In this document: in pieces, positions 16,616-25,466 of the stretch
Layout of the letters: each line of letters opens with the position of its first letter
Numbering within the stretch: position 1 is the first letter of the stretch
NCBI GenBank assembly: GCA_002307315.1
Contig: DBTZ01000003.1
Coordinates: 37,426-85,847 of the forward strand
DNA from: Alphaproteobacteria bacterium UBA1303
GTDB lineage: Bacteria > Pseudomonadota > Alphaproteobacteria > Micropepsales > Micropepsaceae
Direction of reading: 5' to 3'
DNA: 48,422 bases
The notes under the pieces: generated by a model
Seen by the model: only the letters and a program-made list of their open reading frames with translations
What the model was told of the DNA's origin: nothing
Database searches by the model: none
Position numbers and translations under genes: made by a program

Positions 16616-18841
16616 ATGAACGCCATACCCGTAAAAGACGATATTCGCCCCGAACCCTTGGCCGATGCGCTGTCGCAGCGCTATCTCGCCTATGCGTTGT
16701 CCACCATCACCCAGCGGGCGCTGCCCGATGCGCGCGACGGGCTTAAGCCCGTGCATCGCCGTCTGCTGCACGCCATGCGCCTGCTCGGTCTCAATCCGGC
16801 GGCCGGGTTCAAGAAGTGCGCCCGCGTCGTCGGCGACGTGATCGGCAAATATCATCCTCACGGCGACACCGCGGTCTACGACGCCCTGGTGCGTCTGGCC
16901 CAGGACTTCGCCGTGCGCTATCCGCTGGTCGACGGCCAGGGCAACTTCGGCAACGTCGACGGCGATAGCGCCGCCGCCATGCGCTACACCGAAAGCCGGA
17001 TGACCGAGGCGGCGCAAGCGCTGCTCGCCGGGCTGGACGAGGACGCAGTCGATTTTCGCCCCACCTACGACGGCGAGGAAGACGAGCCGATCGTTCTGCC
17101 CGCCGCATTCCCGAACCTGCTCGCCAACGGATCGAACGGCATCGCCGTCGGTATGGCGACGTCCATCCCGCCGCACAATTTGGGCGAGTTGTGCGCGGCG
17201 ACCGTGGCGTTGATCAAAAACCCCAACACCCGCGACGACAGCTTGATGAAATTCGTCAAAGGGCCGGATTTGCCCACCGGCGGCATCGTGGTGGAGACGC
17301 CCGAGGCGATCGCCGAAGCCTATCGCACCGGGCGCGGTTCCTTCCGGGTGCGCGCCAAGTGGCACAAGGAAGAGGGCGCCCGCAACAGCTATGCCATCGT
17401 CGTCACCGAAATTCCCTATCAGGTTCAGAAGGCCAAGCTGATCGAAAAGATCGCCGAGCTGATCGAGCAGAAGAAGGTGCCGCTTCTCGACGATGTGCGC
17501 GACGAAAGTGCCGAGGACGTGCGCATCGTGCTGGTGCCCAAAACCCGCAACGTCGAGCCGGAACTCTTGATGGAGCAGTTGTTCCGCCAGTGCGATCTGG
17601 AGACGCGTGTGCCGCTCAACATGAACGTGCTCGACAAGGGGTTGGTGCCCAAAGTGATGAGTCTGAAGGAGGCGCTCAACGCCTTCATCGCCCATCGTTA
17701 CGAGGTGCTGGAACGGCGCACCCGGTTCCGCTTAGGCAAGATCGCCGCCCGGCTGGAACTGCTGGAAGGCTATTTGATCGCCTATCTCAACCTCGACAAG
17801 GTGATCAAGATCATCCGCACCGAGGACGAGCCCAAGCCGGTGCTGATCAAGGCGTTCAAGCTCACCGACAATCAGGCCGAAGCGATCCTCAATATGCGCC
17901 TGCGCGCCTTGCGCAAGCTGGAGGAAATGCAGATCCGCGGCGAGCACAAGGAGTTGAGCAAGGAACAGAAGGAACTGAAGAAGCTGCTCGGCTCGGAAAG
18001 CCTGAAGAGTGAGAGACTGATCGACGAAATGAAGGAGATCGACGCCAAGTTCGGCCAGAAGACCAAACTCGGCAAGCGGCGTTCGACCTTCTCCAAGGTG
18101 CCGGACATCGCCGAGGAAGTCGCGGCGATGGAGAATTTCGTCGAGCGCGAGCCGATCACCGTGGTGTGCTCGCAAAAGGGCTGGCTGCGGTCGTTCAAGG
18201 GCCACCAGGAAATGTCCGACGCGGTGAAGTACCGCGAGGGCGACCGCGAACGCTTCTGGATTCACGCCGAGACCACCGACAAGCTGATGATGTTCTCGAC
18301 CGAGGGGCGCTTCTATACTCTCGATTGCTCGAAATTGCCGGGCGGGCGCGGCAACGGCGAAGCCATCCGCAGCTTTATCGATCTGCCGCCGGATGCCGAC
18401 ATCGTCATCATGTTCGTCCATGCCGAGGGGCGCAAACTGCTGCTCGCCGCATCGAGCGGTCACGGCTTCGTCACCAACGAAGACGAGGCGGTGGCGATGA
18501 CCAAGGTCGGCAAGAAGGTGATGAACGTCAAATCGCCGGGCGAGGCCTGCGTCTGCCGCTTCGCCGACGGCGATAGCTTGGCGGTGATCGGCGAGAACCG
18601 CAAACTGCTGATCTTTCCGTTGGCCGACCTGCCGGAAATGGCGCGTGGGCAGGGCAACTATCTGCAACGCTACAAGGACGGCGGGCTATTGGACGCCACC
18701 ACCTTCACCTGGAAACAGGGGCTGAAAGACGAGAACGGCCGCACCTTCACGCCTTCCGAACTCAAGGAATGGAAGGGCGAACGCGCTCAGTCCGGCCGTT
18801 TGCCGCCGAAGGGCTGGGCGAAGTCGGGCAAGTTCGGCTGA
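16616..18841 (+). CDS. parC: ParC, DNA topoisomerase IV subunit A
   Basis: Breakage-reunion subunit of topoisomerase IV, which unlinks daughter chromosomes. The catalytic tyrosine is Y124 in AMRYTESRM; RALPDARDGLKPVHRR and the GNFGNVDGD motif are typical. The C-terminal beta-pinwheel is shortened relative to GyrA and lacks a clear GyrA box, favouring ParC; 741 residues fits alphaproteobacterial ParC. It starts 10 bases after recO. Converges on the marR gene with only 6 bases between stops. Confidence 0.95.
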   Translation: MNAIPVKDDIRPEPLADALSQRYLAYALSTITQRALPDARDGLKPVHRRLLHAMRLLGLNPAAGFKKCARVVGDVIGKYHPHGDTAVYDALVRLAQDFAVRYPLVDGQGNFGNVDGDSAAAMRYTESRMTEAAQALLAGLDEDAVDFRPTYDGEEDEPIVLPAAFPNLLANGSNGIAVGMATSIPPHNLGELCAATVALIKNPNTRDDSLMKFVKGPDLPTGGIVVETPEAIAEAYRTGRGSFRVRAKWHKEEGARNSYAIVVTEIPYQVQKAKLIEKIAELIEQKKVPLLDDVRDESAEDVRIVLVPKTRNVEPELLMEQLFRQCDLETRVPLNMNVLDKGLVPKVMSLKEALNAFIAHRYEVLERRTRFRLGKIAARLELLEGYLIAYLNLDKVIKIIRTEDEPKPVLIKAFKLTDNQAEAILNMRLRALRKLEEMQIRGEHKELSKEQKELKKLLGSESLKSERLIDEMKEIDAKFGQKTKLGKRRSTFSKVPDIAEEVAAMENFVEREPITVVCSQKGWLRSFKGHQEMSDAVKYREGDRERFWIHAETTDKLMMFSTEGRFYTLDCSKLPGGRGNGEAIRSFIDLPPDADIVIMFVHAEGRKLLLAASSGHGFVTNEDEAVAMTKVGKKVMNVKSPGEACVCRFADGDSLAVIGENRKLLIFPLADLPEMARGQGNYLQRYKDGGLLDATTFTWKQGLKDENGRTFTPSELKEWKGERAQSGRLPPKGWAKSGKFG

Positions 18842-18847
18842 AGCGTC

Positions 18848-19273
18848 TCATTCCAGATTGCCGAGTATCCGTTCCAGCGTGCGCTCGAAGCGGACGATGT
18901 CGTCGTCGCCGATGCTGCGATAGAACTGGGCCGACATTTCCGCCGACACGTCTTCGTAAAGCTTGCGTGTCTTGCGGTTGCGGTCGGTCAGGCACACATC
19001 GATCCGCCGCCGGTCGTCGCCGCTGCGCACCCGCGTCACTTCGCCGGCCTCTTCCAGCCGGTCGATGGCATTGGTCAGCGTCGATTTGTTCAGCGAAACT
19101 TTTTTTGCCAGTTCGCCGAGCGGCATCGGCCCTTCCTGCCACAGCACGAACAGCACCCGTCCCTGCGCCGGATTGATCTCCATGCCGCGCGCGCGCAACA
19201 TGCGCGAAAAGCAACGCCCCGCCGCCTGATGCACTTTGGCGACGAGGAAGCCGCCGTGCCGCTTTTCGTTCAT
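18848..19273 (-). CDS. MarR-family transcriptional regulator
   Basis: A 141-residue winged-helix regulator. The core reads GRVLFVLWQEGPMPLGELAKKVSLNKSTLTNAIDRLEEAGEV with the wing RVRSGDDRRRIDVCLT, a standard MarR layout. The start MNEKRHGG at 19273 overlaps the stop of the FMN-binding gene by ATGA; the long upstream frame is not protein-like. Third gene of an operon with the NTF2-like and FMN-binding genes. The dyad at 20197-20214 over the operon promoter is the likely binding site, inferred from position and symmetry. Confidence 0.92.
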   Translation of the reverse strand: MNEKRHGGFLVAKVHQAAGRCFSRMLRARGMEINPAQGRVLFVLWQEGPMPLGELAKKVSLNKSTLTNAIDRLEEAGEVTRVRSGDDRRRIDVCLTDRNRKTRKLYEDVSAEMSAQFYRSIGDDDIVRFERTLERILGNLE

Positions 19274-19722
19274 GGCATCTCCGGTTTGAAATCGAACGCT
19301 TCGGAACCGTGCCAGCCGAAGATCGCCTTCGGCACGATTTTCAGTATGACATAATCCTGATTGCCGGCGCCGTCCGGCCAGTAGATGCGCCAGGACTCGT
19401 GCCACAACGCGCGGCGCAACGTCTCGTCTTCCGAGACCCCGGCGGTGCCGTTCAGCGTGACGCCTTCGAAGCGCGCCGGTGTGCAATAATACAGCGACAC
19501 CCTGGGATCGGCTTCAATTTCGCGCACCTTGGCCGAGGCGCGCGAGGTGGATAGATAGACGGTGAAATCGTCGGTGCGGGCGGTGGCGGCGGGGCCAGGA
19601 TAGAGATCGGCCCGCCGCAGGTTGACCAGCGCGCGGATGCTGGGGCCGTCCGTACCGACGGTTGCGAGCCACACCGCCTCGGATTCGTTCATCAAGCGGA
19701 GGAGGTACGGCTTTTCGATCAT
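19270..19722 (-). CDS. Pyridoxamine 5'-phosphate oxidase-fold FMN-binding protein
   Basis: A 150-residue split-barrel protein of the PNPOx-like superfamily: LMNESEAVWLATVGTDGPSIRALVNLR, then DFTVYLSTSRASAKVREIEADPRVSLYYC and a C-terminal IYWPDG...ILKIVPKAIFGWHG. These proteins bind FMN, F420 or haem; the substrate cannot be told. The start MIEKPYLL (19722) overlaps the upstream gene by ATGA; an earlier in-frame start exists at 19749. Middle gene of the MarR-controlled operon, perhaps a redox or detoxification function. Confidence 0.85.
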   Translation of the reverse strand: MIEKPYLLRLMNESEAVWLATVGTDGPSIRALVNLRRADLYPGPAATARTDDFTVYLSTSRASAKVREIEADPRVSLYYCTPARFEGVTLNGTAGVSEDETLRRALWHESWRIYWPDGAGNQDYVILKIVPKAIFGWHGSEAFDFKPEMP

Positions 19723-20165
19723 GGTTTCATGACCTCGGTCATCGACCAATTGGATTGTATGATGCGCCAGCCGGCGGGGTCACGGCGATAGACTTCGGTG
19801 GTGTTCCAGCGGTTGGGTTCGCCTTTTTCGTCCCACGACACGAAGTTGAAGGTCAGTACCGCCGCATCGCCGATAACCTGCACCTTGGGGTCGATCAATT
19901 CGTAGCGTTCGAAATGGACCTTCCCGCGAATGCTTTCGTAAAGCGCGGTCATCGCCGCCAAGCCGTCTACCCGTTTCTTCTGCGCGGAATCGAAATAGAC
20001 CACGTCCGGCGCGAATATTTCAAGAAACCCCGACGGGTCGCCGTTTCCCCAGCGGTCGAGCGCCGCCCGTTCCATTGCGACGATGTGATCGGGTACCGAA
20101 GCGGGGGATGCGGCGGCGGGTGCCGCCAGGATGCCGAGCAGAAGTGTGCATATCGCCAGTTTCAT
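19719..20165 (-). CDS. Exported NTF2-like/SnoaL-fold protein
   Basis: First gene of the MarR operon. The 148-residue product begins MKLAICTLLLGILAAPAAAS, a signal peptide with likely cleavage near residue 21, followed by an NTF2-like domain: HIVAMERAALDRWGNGDPSGFLEIFAPDVVYFD, then YELIDPKVQVIGDAAVLTFNFV, WNTTEVYRR and WRIIQSNWS. This fold includes steroid isomerase-like and ketosteroid-binding proteins; no catalytic set is obvious. Start chosen at 20165 because the signal begins there and AAGGGT precedes it. Periplasmic location inferred. Confidence 0.82.
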   Translation of the reverse strand: MKLAICTLLLGILAAPAAASPASVPDHIVAMERAALDRWGNGDPSGFLEIFAPDVVYFDSAQKKRVDGLAAMTALYESIRGKVHFERYELIDPKVQVIGDAAVLTFNFVSWDEKGEPNRWNTTEVYRRDPAGWRIIQSNWSMTEVMKP

Positions 20166-20192
20166 CGTAATACCCTTAAAATGGTTAGACGG

Positions 20193-20221
20193 CATATAGT
20201 ACGATATTGAACTAATGTCAA
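20193..20221 (-). promoter_or_regulatory. Promoter and MarR-type operator of the NTF2-like/PNPOx/marR operon
   Basis: On the minus strand TTGACA (20216-20221) and TATATG (20193-20198) are exactly 17 bases apart. Between and over the -10 lies the dyad TAGTAC-6-GAACTA (20197-20214; arms match at 5 of 6 positions). A repressor here would block the operon and could also act on the divergent gene starting at 20280. Confidence 0.6.
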
Positions 20222-20279
20222 GCTGTCGAACGGCGGACCGCGGTGGCATAGTATGGGCGGATGGCGGAAGGGATTGCGG

Positions 20280-21464
20280 ATGAGTGCAATGGCATTGAAC
20301 GGATGTCTGGCGGGTTTCGCGCTTATGTTTGCCGCGACGTGTGTGGCATCCTTAGCCGCCGCGCCGTTCGACGTTGCACCGCTGTTCGATCCGGCCAAAC
20401 CCGATCTCGGTCTGCGCCGTGCGCCGGGGGCGGAAAACGTCGTCGTTTTCGCTCCCACCGAAAAGACCGATAAATTTTCCAACGGCGTGGTGCTGTTTCC
20501 GTTTCGGGGCAAGCTGTACGCGCAATGGCAAAGTTCGGCGCGCGACGAGGACAGCGTCGATACCTGGGTCGCCTATGCGGTCAGTTCTGACGGCACTCAT
20601 TGGTCGAAGCCGAAAGTGTTGGTGCCTGCGGGGCGCGGCCCGGCGATGCATTCCAGTGGCGGCTGGTGGAGCGACGGCAAAACCCTGGTCGTCTTCATCA
20701 ATGTCTGGCCCGAGGGGTTCGTTAAAGCCGATGGCTCGCATCCCGGTGGCCATACCGAATACATGACCAGCCGCGACGGCGTGCATTGGTCGGCGCGCAA
20801 AAAAGTGACGGGGGTAGACGGCAAGCCGATCGACGGTATCATCGAACAAGATCCGCATGCGTTGCCGTCGGGGCGGATCGTTACGGCGTTTCATCTTCGT
20901 CCCGGCATGATCGTTGCGCCGTTTTATACCGGCGACCCCTTGGGGGTGAGCGGCTGGGCGCGGGGCAAAATGGAAAACCTGCCGCACGAAGGAAATGTCA
21001 GCCGCGAGATCGAGCCGAGTGTGTTCCTGTCCGGCCCTTGCCTGACTATGGCATTTCGCGACCAGGCCGAAAGCTTCAAGGTTCTGGCGGCGCAAAGCTG
21101 CGATGACGGGGCAACCTGGACCACGCCGGAGTTGACCGCCATGCCGGACGCACGCGCCAAATTGAGCGCCGGAAATCTTCCCGACGGCACTGCGTTTCTG
21201 GTCAACGCACCGAGCGGCAACAAGACCCGTATTCCGCTGGCGATCGGTTTAAGCCGCGACGGCAAGATTTTCGACCGCGCCTATCTGTTGCGCGGGACCG
21301 CCGATTTGCCGCCGCTACGCTATCCCGGCCGCTACAAGCGCCCCGGCTACCACTATCCCAAAAGCGTGGTGTGGAACGGATATCTTTACGTCGGATACGC
21401 CGCGAACAAGGAAGATGTTGCGGTAACCCGCGTGCCGTTATCCTCGCTTATAGGGCAGCCCTGA
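20280..21464 (+). CDS. Exported sialidase-fold (BNR-like beta-propeller) protein
   Basis: A 394-residue protein with an N-terminal signal (about 1-28, MALNGCLAGFALMFAATC...ASLAAA) and a six-bladed propeller-like body. Asp-box-type repeats are visible: VSSDGTHWSKP, TSRDGVHWSARK, SCDDGATWTTPE and LSRDGKIFD. The end HYPKSVVWNGYLYVGYAANKEDVAVTRVP resembles uncharacterised exo-alpha-sialidase-type proteins. Whether it is an active glycosidase is not shown; the sialidase Arg triad cannot be assigned by eye. ATG 20280 has AAGGGA upstream; ATG 20253 is an alternative. Divergent from the MarR operon. Confidence 0.72.
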   Translation: MSAMALNGCLAGFALMFAATCVASLAAAPFDVAPLFDPAKPDLGLRRAPGAENVVVFAPTEKTDKFSNGVVLFPFRGKLYAQWQSSARDEDSVDTWVAYAVSSDGTHWSKPKVLVPAGRGPAMHSSGGWWSDGKTLVVFINVWPEGFVKADGSHPGGHTEYMTSRDGVHWSARKKVTGVDGKPIDGIIEQDPHALPSGRIVTAFHLRPGMIVAPFYTGDPLGVSGWARGKMENLPHEGNVSREIEPSVFLSGPCLTMAFRDQAESFKVLAAQSCDDGATWTTPELTAMPDARAKLSAGNLPDGTAFLVNAPSGNKTRIPLAIGLSRDGKIFDRAYLLRGTADLPPLRYPGRYKRPGYHYPKSVVWNGYLYVGYAANKEDVAVTRVPLSSLIGQP

Positions 21465-21864
21465 TCTTGGCGGCGGTCGCCTCCAAGTCTTTGGGGGCAG
21501 CCATTTCGCGGGCATGAAATTTTAGATCGACGCCGGCGACGCGCGGGATGACGTGAAAATGAATGTGGAACACGCTTTGTCCGGCGGCCTCGCCGTTGAG
21601 CTGCACCAGCATCACGCCGGGTGCGTCGAGCGCCTTTTTCACCGCCGTGGCGATTTTCTGGACGGTCTTGATCGCCGCCGCCGCACCGTCGGGCGACAGC
21701 TCGAAAATGTTCTGCGCCGGTTCCTTGGGCACGATCAGCACATGGCCGTCGGCCTGGGGCATCACATCCATGAAGGCGAGGGTGCGGTCGTCCTCGTAAA
21801 CCTTCACCGCGGGAATGTCGCCGCGCAGGATCTTGGCGAAAATATTGTCGGGATCGTAAGCCAT
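21448..21864 (-). CDS. HIT-family nucleotide-binding hydrolase
   Basis: Histidine-triad protein, likely acting on purine nucleoside phosphoramidates or dinucleotides in the cytosol. The 138-residue product has NIFAKILRGDIPAVKVYEDDRTLAFMDVMPQADGHVLIVPK and the catalytic triad motif HIHFHVIPR near residue 98. The start MAYDPDN at 21864 is the conserved one; a longer frame upstream runs through the ridA gene. It follows ridA by 8 bases and ends 17 bases inside the convergent sialidase-fold gene. Confidence 0.93.
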   Translation of the reverse strand: MAYDPDNIFAKILRGDIPAVKVYEDDRTLAFMDVMPQADGHVLIVPKEPAQNIFELSPDGAAAAIKTVQKIATAVKKALDAPGVMLVQLNGEAAGQSVFHIHFHVIPRVAGVDLKFHAREMAAPKDLEATAAKIRAAL

Positions 21865-21872
21865 GTGTTTCC

Positions 21873-22337
21873 TCACTCGAATGCAAAAATCGCTTCCACT
21901 TCCGTCGCCACGCCGCGCGGCAGCGAGCCTGCGCCGACCGCCGAGCGCACATGCTTGCCGGCATCGCCGAATACCGCGACCATCACATCCGAGGCGCCGT
22001 TGGCGACTTCCGGGTGCTGGGTAAAGCCGGGTGCGGCGTTGACGAACACCGTCAGCTTGAGGCAAGCCGTTACCCGGTCGAGATCGCCGACCGCCGCCTT
22101 GAGCTGGGCCAGCACGTTGATCGCGCAGAGTTTCGCCGCCGCCTGGCCTTCCGTCACCGCCAGATCGGCGCCGACGATGCCGACATATTTCAGGGCGCCG
22201 CCTTCGACCGGAATTTGCCCGGAGACATAAACGGTTTGGCCGTTGACGACTGTCGGCACATAGCTTGCCACCGGCGCGGGCGGCGCGGGTAGCATAATTC
22301 CAAGCTCCTTCAAGCGTGCGTCGATCCGGCCGGTCAT
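21873..22337 (-). CDS. RidA/YjgF-family protein
   Basis: Small trimeric enzyme family; RidA members hydrolyse reactive enamine/imine intermediates from PLP enzymes. The 154-residue protein belongs to the longer RidA_7-like subtype: RLKELGIMLPAPPAPVASYVPTVV, VYVSGQIP, LKLTVFVNAAPGFTQHPEVANGAS and ARSAVGAG-type sequence (here VRSAVGAGSLPRGVATEVEAIF). The arginine in RSAVG matches the substrate-binding arginine of active members. ATG 22337 follows GGGAGAA. Probably one transcript with the HIT gene. Confidence 0.9.
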   Translation of the reverse strand: MTGRIDARLKELGIMLPAPPAPVASYVPTVVNGQTVYVSGQIPVEGGALKYVGIVGADLAVTEGQAAAKLCAINVLAQLKAAVGDLDRVTACLKLTVFVNAAPGFTQHPEVANGASDVMVAVFGDAGKHVRSAVGAGSLPRGVATEVEAIFAFE

Positions 22338-22610
22338 GTCGTTCTCCCATTTCCGATCGAAAATAACGCGCGGCGGCCGGCATGGCGAGAAATTTTCCGA
22401 AAGAACACGCATCATCCGATCGTTTACGCATGAACGATGAATTTGCGATCCGGGCAATGCCGCTGCCACTCGATCGTCACCGGCGAAAATACGCCGTGGC
22501 GTTTTCATGCACATCGTCGGCGGCGAGGATTTCGGCTTCGCTCATCCAGCAGACATCGCGCTTATGCGGTTGCGTGGCCGATTATGTCGATATACGGTTT
22601 TAAGGAAGGC

Positions 22611-23204
22611 TCAGCTTTGGCCGCTGAGCTGGCCGATCAATTTGCGCATCTCTTCGATTTCGTTCTTGAGCTGGCTGATCTCGGCCGCCGAACGCGCCGA
22701 TTGTACCTTGCTGGCATCGACGTAGTTGTCGTTGCTTTGCCCCGGCGCATCGAAGGGCTGCATCAATTCGGCCGCTTTTTCCATCAGCTTCTGACTGCGG
22801 CGGGATTCATGCTCCAGCGCCTGCGGATTGCCGCCCAAGGCTTCGGTCAGCCGTTCGCGCATGGTCTCGCGATTGCGCGATAGGTTGTCCATTGCCAAGT
22901 CGAGATAACCGGGCACGAACAGTTGCATACTGTCGCCGTAGAAGCGGATCAGCATGCGCAGGAAGCGAATCGAGAGCAGATTCTGCCCCCGCGATTCCTC
23001 TTCCGAAATGATCTGGAGCAAAACCGAGCGGGTGATGTCTTCGTTGGTGCGGGCGTCGTGGACTTCGAAGGCGACACCTTGTTTGACCATCTCGGACAAA
23101 TGGTCGAGCGTCACGTAAGCCGAGGTCCGCGTATCGTAAAGACGCCGGTTGGCGTACTTTTTGATGATGACCGGACCGAAGGTCTTTGGTCTTTCTTCCG
23201 CCAC
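22611..23204 (-). CDS. phaR: PhaR, polyhydroxyalkanoate synthesis repressor
   Basis: Regulator that binds poly-hydroxyalkanoate granules and DNA, repressing phasin genes when no polymer is present. The 197-residue protein opens with VIIKKYANRRLYDTRTSAYVTLDHLS, the PHB/PHA accumulation regulator DNA-binding domain, then SVLLQIISEEE and FLRMLIRFYGDSMQLFVPGYLD. The C-terminal third is helical and ends in a coiled coil (AEISQLKNEIEEMRKLIGQL). GTG at 23204 is chosen because it begins just before the conserved block. No pha synthase or phasin gene is in the window. Confidence 0.95.
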   Translation of the reverse strand: MAEERPKTFGPVIIKKYANRRLYDTRTSAYVTLDHLSEMVKQGVAFEVHDARTNEDITRSVLLQIISEEESRGQNLLSIRFLRMLIRFYGDSMQLFVPGYLDLAMDNLSRNRETMRERLTEALGGNPQALEHESRRSQKLMEKAAELMQPFDAPGQSNDNYVDASKVQSARSAAEISQLKNEIEEMRKLIGQLSGQS

Positions 23205-23421
23205 GCGCCTACCCGTATGATATTGCCGCAGTCTCAGCCGCCAGCGGTTACAAGACCATGACACCTTCCTTCCTGTCCAGCATTTTTGTGCAGGTGCAAC
23301 ACGGAAAGACGCAATTTTATTCTATTAATACCTTGATTCTATTATACACCACGCCCCGTTTACCTATACTTCGCATCTGCGGCAAAATGCGTGCGGGTGC
23401 AGCAGGGACGGCGGGGTGTGC

Positions 23422-24036
23422 ATGATGACGGCCACGTTAACGGCTTCGAATCTTACTTGCGTGCGCGGCGGCCGACGCCTGTTCGAGAATCTATGCTTTT
23501 CGGTGGTCGGGGGCGGGATTATGGCGCTAACCGGGCCGAATGGGGCAGGTAAAACCTCGCTGTTGCGCATGCTCGCCGGGTTGTTGCCGCCGGCCGCCGG
23601 GGATGTGCGGATCGCGGCGGATGGTATCGTCGCCGAGGATGCCGAAGATCGTGCGCATCTGGTCGGTTGGCTGGGATGCGAAACCGCCCTGAAACCGCAG
23701 CTAACCTTACGCGAACAGCTCGGTTTTTTTGCCGGCCTTTATTGCGCTTGCGGCGCCGAGCAAGCTCTGGAACGGTTCGATTTGACGAAAACGGCCGATT
23801 TGCCGGCGCGCATGCTGTCGGCCGGGCAGAAGCGGCGCGCCTCGCTGGCGCGGCTGATGCTGATGGGGCGGCCGGTTTGGCTGCTCGACGAGCCGTTGGT
23901 TTCGCTCGACGAAGAGGGGCGGGGGCTGACGCGCCGGGCGATCGAGGCGCATTGCCGCGAAGGCGGCCTCGCCGTGGTCGCCGGACACGACCCATTGGAA
24001 CTTCCCTGCCGGCATTTGCATCTGGAGGGAGCATGA
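23422..24036 (+). CDS. ccmA: CcmA, haem exporter ATP-binding subunit
   Basis: ABC ATPase of the cytochrome c maturation system; with CcmB, CcmC and CcmD it drives release of haem-loaded CcmE. The 204-residue product has Walker A GPNGAGKTS, signature LSAGQKRRASLARL and Walker B WLLDEPLVSLD. Start at the ATG-ATG pair 23422-23427; the exact methionine is uncertain. It overlaps ccmB by ATGA. The rest of the ccm system (ccmE, ccmF, ccmG, ccmH) is not in the window. Confidence 0.95.
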   Translation: MMTATLTASNLTCVRGGRRLFENLCFSVVGGGIMALTGPNGAGKTSLLRMLAGLLPPAAGDVRIAADGIVAEDAEDRAHLVGWLGCETALKPQLTLREQLGFFAGLYCACGAEQALERFDLTKTADLPARMLSAGQKRRASLARLMLMGRPVWLLDEPLVSLDEEGRGLTRRAIEAHCREGGLAVVAGHDPLELPCRHLHLEGA

Positions 24037-24695
24037 GTGCTTTTTTCGCCCAGATGCGGCGCGATGTGCGGCTGGCATGGCGCGCCGGCGGCATCGGCGT
24101 GGCGCTGGGTTTCTTCGCCGCCGTGGCGGTGCTGACGCCGTTGGGGGTGGGGCCGGATCCGGCCTTGTTGGTGCGTATCGGCGGCGGCGTGTTATGGCTG
24201 GCCGCGATGCTGGCGGCGTTGTTGTCGTTGGATACGCTGTTCCACGCCGATTTCGAGGACGGTTCGCTCGATCTCATCGCGCTATCGTCCTTGCCGCTGG
24301 AACTTGCGGCGCTGGCCAAGATCGCGGCGCACTGGCTTTGTACCGGTTTGCCGCTGGCCGTGTTGGCGCTGCCGGCGGCGGCGATGTTCGCCTTTCCGTT
24401 GCCCGCCGCGTTGATGCTGGCTGCGACGCTGCTGATCGGCACCGCCGCGATCAGCGCTCTCGGGGCCTGCGGCGCTGCCTTGACGCTTTCCTTGCGCCGC
24501 GGTGCGCTGCTGCTGCCGGTGATCGTGCTGCCGCTTCTGGCCCCGGCAGCGATCTTCGGTTCCGCTGCGGTGCTGGCGGCGCTCGATGGCGTGGGCAGCG
24601 GCGCGTTTTTGCTGCTCTCGGCGTTTTCGCTGGTTGCGCTGGCGATGTCTCCCTTTGCGGCGGCGGCGGCGATCCGCGTCCATCTTGCGGAATAG
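24033..24695 (+). CDS. ccmB: CcmB, haem exporter membrane subunit
   Basis: Inner-membrane component of the CcmABCD transporter. The 220-residue product has about six hydrophobic helices, with the CcmB pattern FHADFEDGSLDLIALSSLPLELAALAKIAAHW between the second and third, and LGACGAALTLSLRRGALLLPVIVLPLLAPAAIFG later. ATG overlaps the ccmA stop. Long reading frames on the opposite strand here are mirrors of the Ala/Leu-rich sequence. Confidence 0.95.
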   Translation: MSAFFAQMRRDVRLAWRAGGIGVALGFFAAVAVLTPLGVGPDPALLVRIGGGVLWLAAMLAALLSLDTLFHADFEDGSLDLIALSSLPLELAALAKIAAHWLCTGLPLAVLALPAAAMFAFPLPAALMLAATLLIGTAAISALGACGAALTLSLRRGALLLPVIVLPLLAPAAIFGSAAVLAALDGVGSGAFLLLSAFSLVALAMSPFAAAAAIRVHLAE

Positions 24696-24767
24696 AGCGA
24701 TGAGGGCAAAAGTGGAATCCGGTTTTTCGCGCAAGGTTGCGACGGAACAAAGAGATAGAGCGACGGT

Positions 24768-25466
24768 ATGATTGCGTTTCTACAGCCTGGGAAATTCATG
24801 TCGAACAGCGGCAAGGCGCTGGTATGGCTCGGCGCCGGGGCCGGGCTTTGTCTGGTCGCCGGGTTGGCGCTCGGCCTTTCGGTGCCGCCCGATGCGCGCC
24901 AAGGCGATGCGGTGCGCATCATGTTCGTGCATGTGCCGGCAGCCTGGACGGCGATGATGGCCTACGGCTTGATCGCGCTTTGTGCGGTCGTCACCTTGGT
25001 TTGGCGCCATCCCTTGGCCGATGCGGCCGCGAAGGCGGCCGCGCCGCTCGGCGCCGTCTTTACCGCGTTGGGGCTGGTCACCGGTTCGATCTGGGGCAAG
25101 CCGATGTGGGGCGCCTGGTGGGTGTGGGATGCGCGATTGACCTCGTTCCTCTTGCTGTTTCTGATCTATCTCGGTCTGATCGCCTTGCGCCATTCTCTGG
25201 ACGGCGAGGCGAGGGCTGCGCGTGCCTCGGCGATACTGGCACTGATCGGCGCCGCCGATCTGCCGGTGGTGGAGTTTTCGGTGAAATGGTGGTCCACGCT
25301 GCATCAAGGTTCCAGCTTGATCCGTGCCGGCGGTCCGGCAATGGCGCCGGTCTACCTATGGCCGCTGTTGTCGATGGCGCTGGGCTATACGCTGTTCTTC
25401 CTGTGGCTATGGGTTTGGCGCATACGCATCGATTTGCTCGTGCGTTCGGTTAGGCGGGGGCCATAA
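24768..25466 (+). CDS. ccmC: CcmC, haem handling membrane protein
   Basis: Inner-membrane protein that presents haem to CcmE. The 232-residue product contains six membrane helices and the haem-binding tryptophan-rich motif WGAWWVWDARLTS, preceded by periplasmic-loop His in MFVHVPAAW and followed by H in STLHQGSSL. ATG 24768 is used; a second ATG at 24798 (MSNSGKAL) is also possible. A 72-base gap separates it from ccmB; ccmD follows immediately after the stop. Confidence 0.95.
   Translation: MIAFLQPGKFMSNSGKALVWLGAGAGLCLVAGLALGLSVPPDARQGDAVRIMFVHVPAAWTAMMAYGLIALCAVVTLVWRHPLADAAAKAAAPLGAVFTALGLVTGSIWGKPMWGAWWVWDARLTSFLLLFLIYLGLIALRHSLDGEARAARASAILALIGAADLPVVEFSVKWWSTLHQGSSLIRAGGPAMAPVYLWPLLSMALGYTLFFLWLWVWRIRIDLLVRSVRRGP

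Noticed and set aside
16517..17695. 392-codon minus-strand frame
   Set aside because: Lies wholly under parC and the recO end; repetitive His/Gln/Gly composition is the mirror of GC-rich codons in parC.
23519..24922. 467-codon minus-strand frame
   Set aside because: Mirror of ccmA and ccmB; Ala/Ser/Arg low complexity without a domain.
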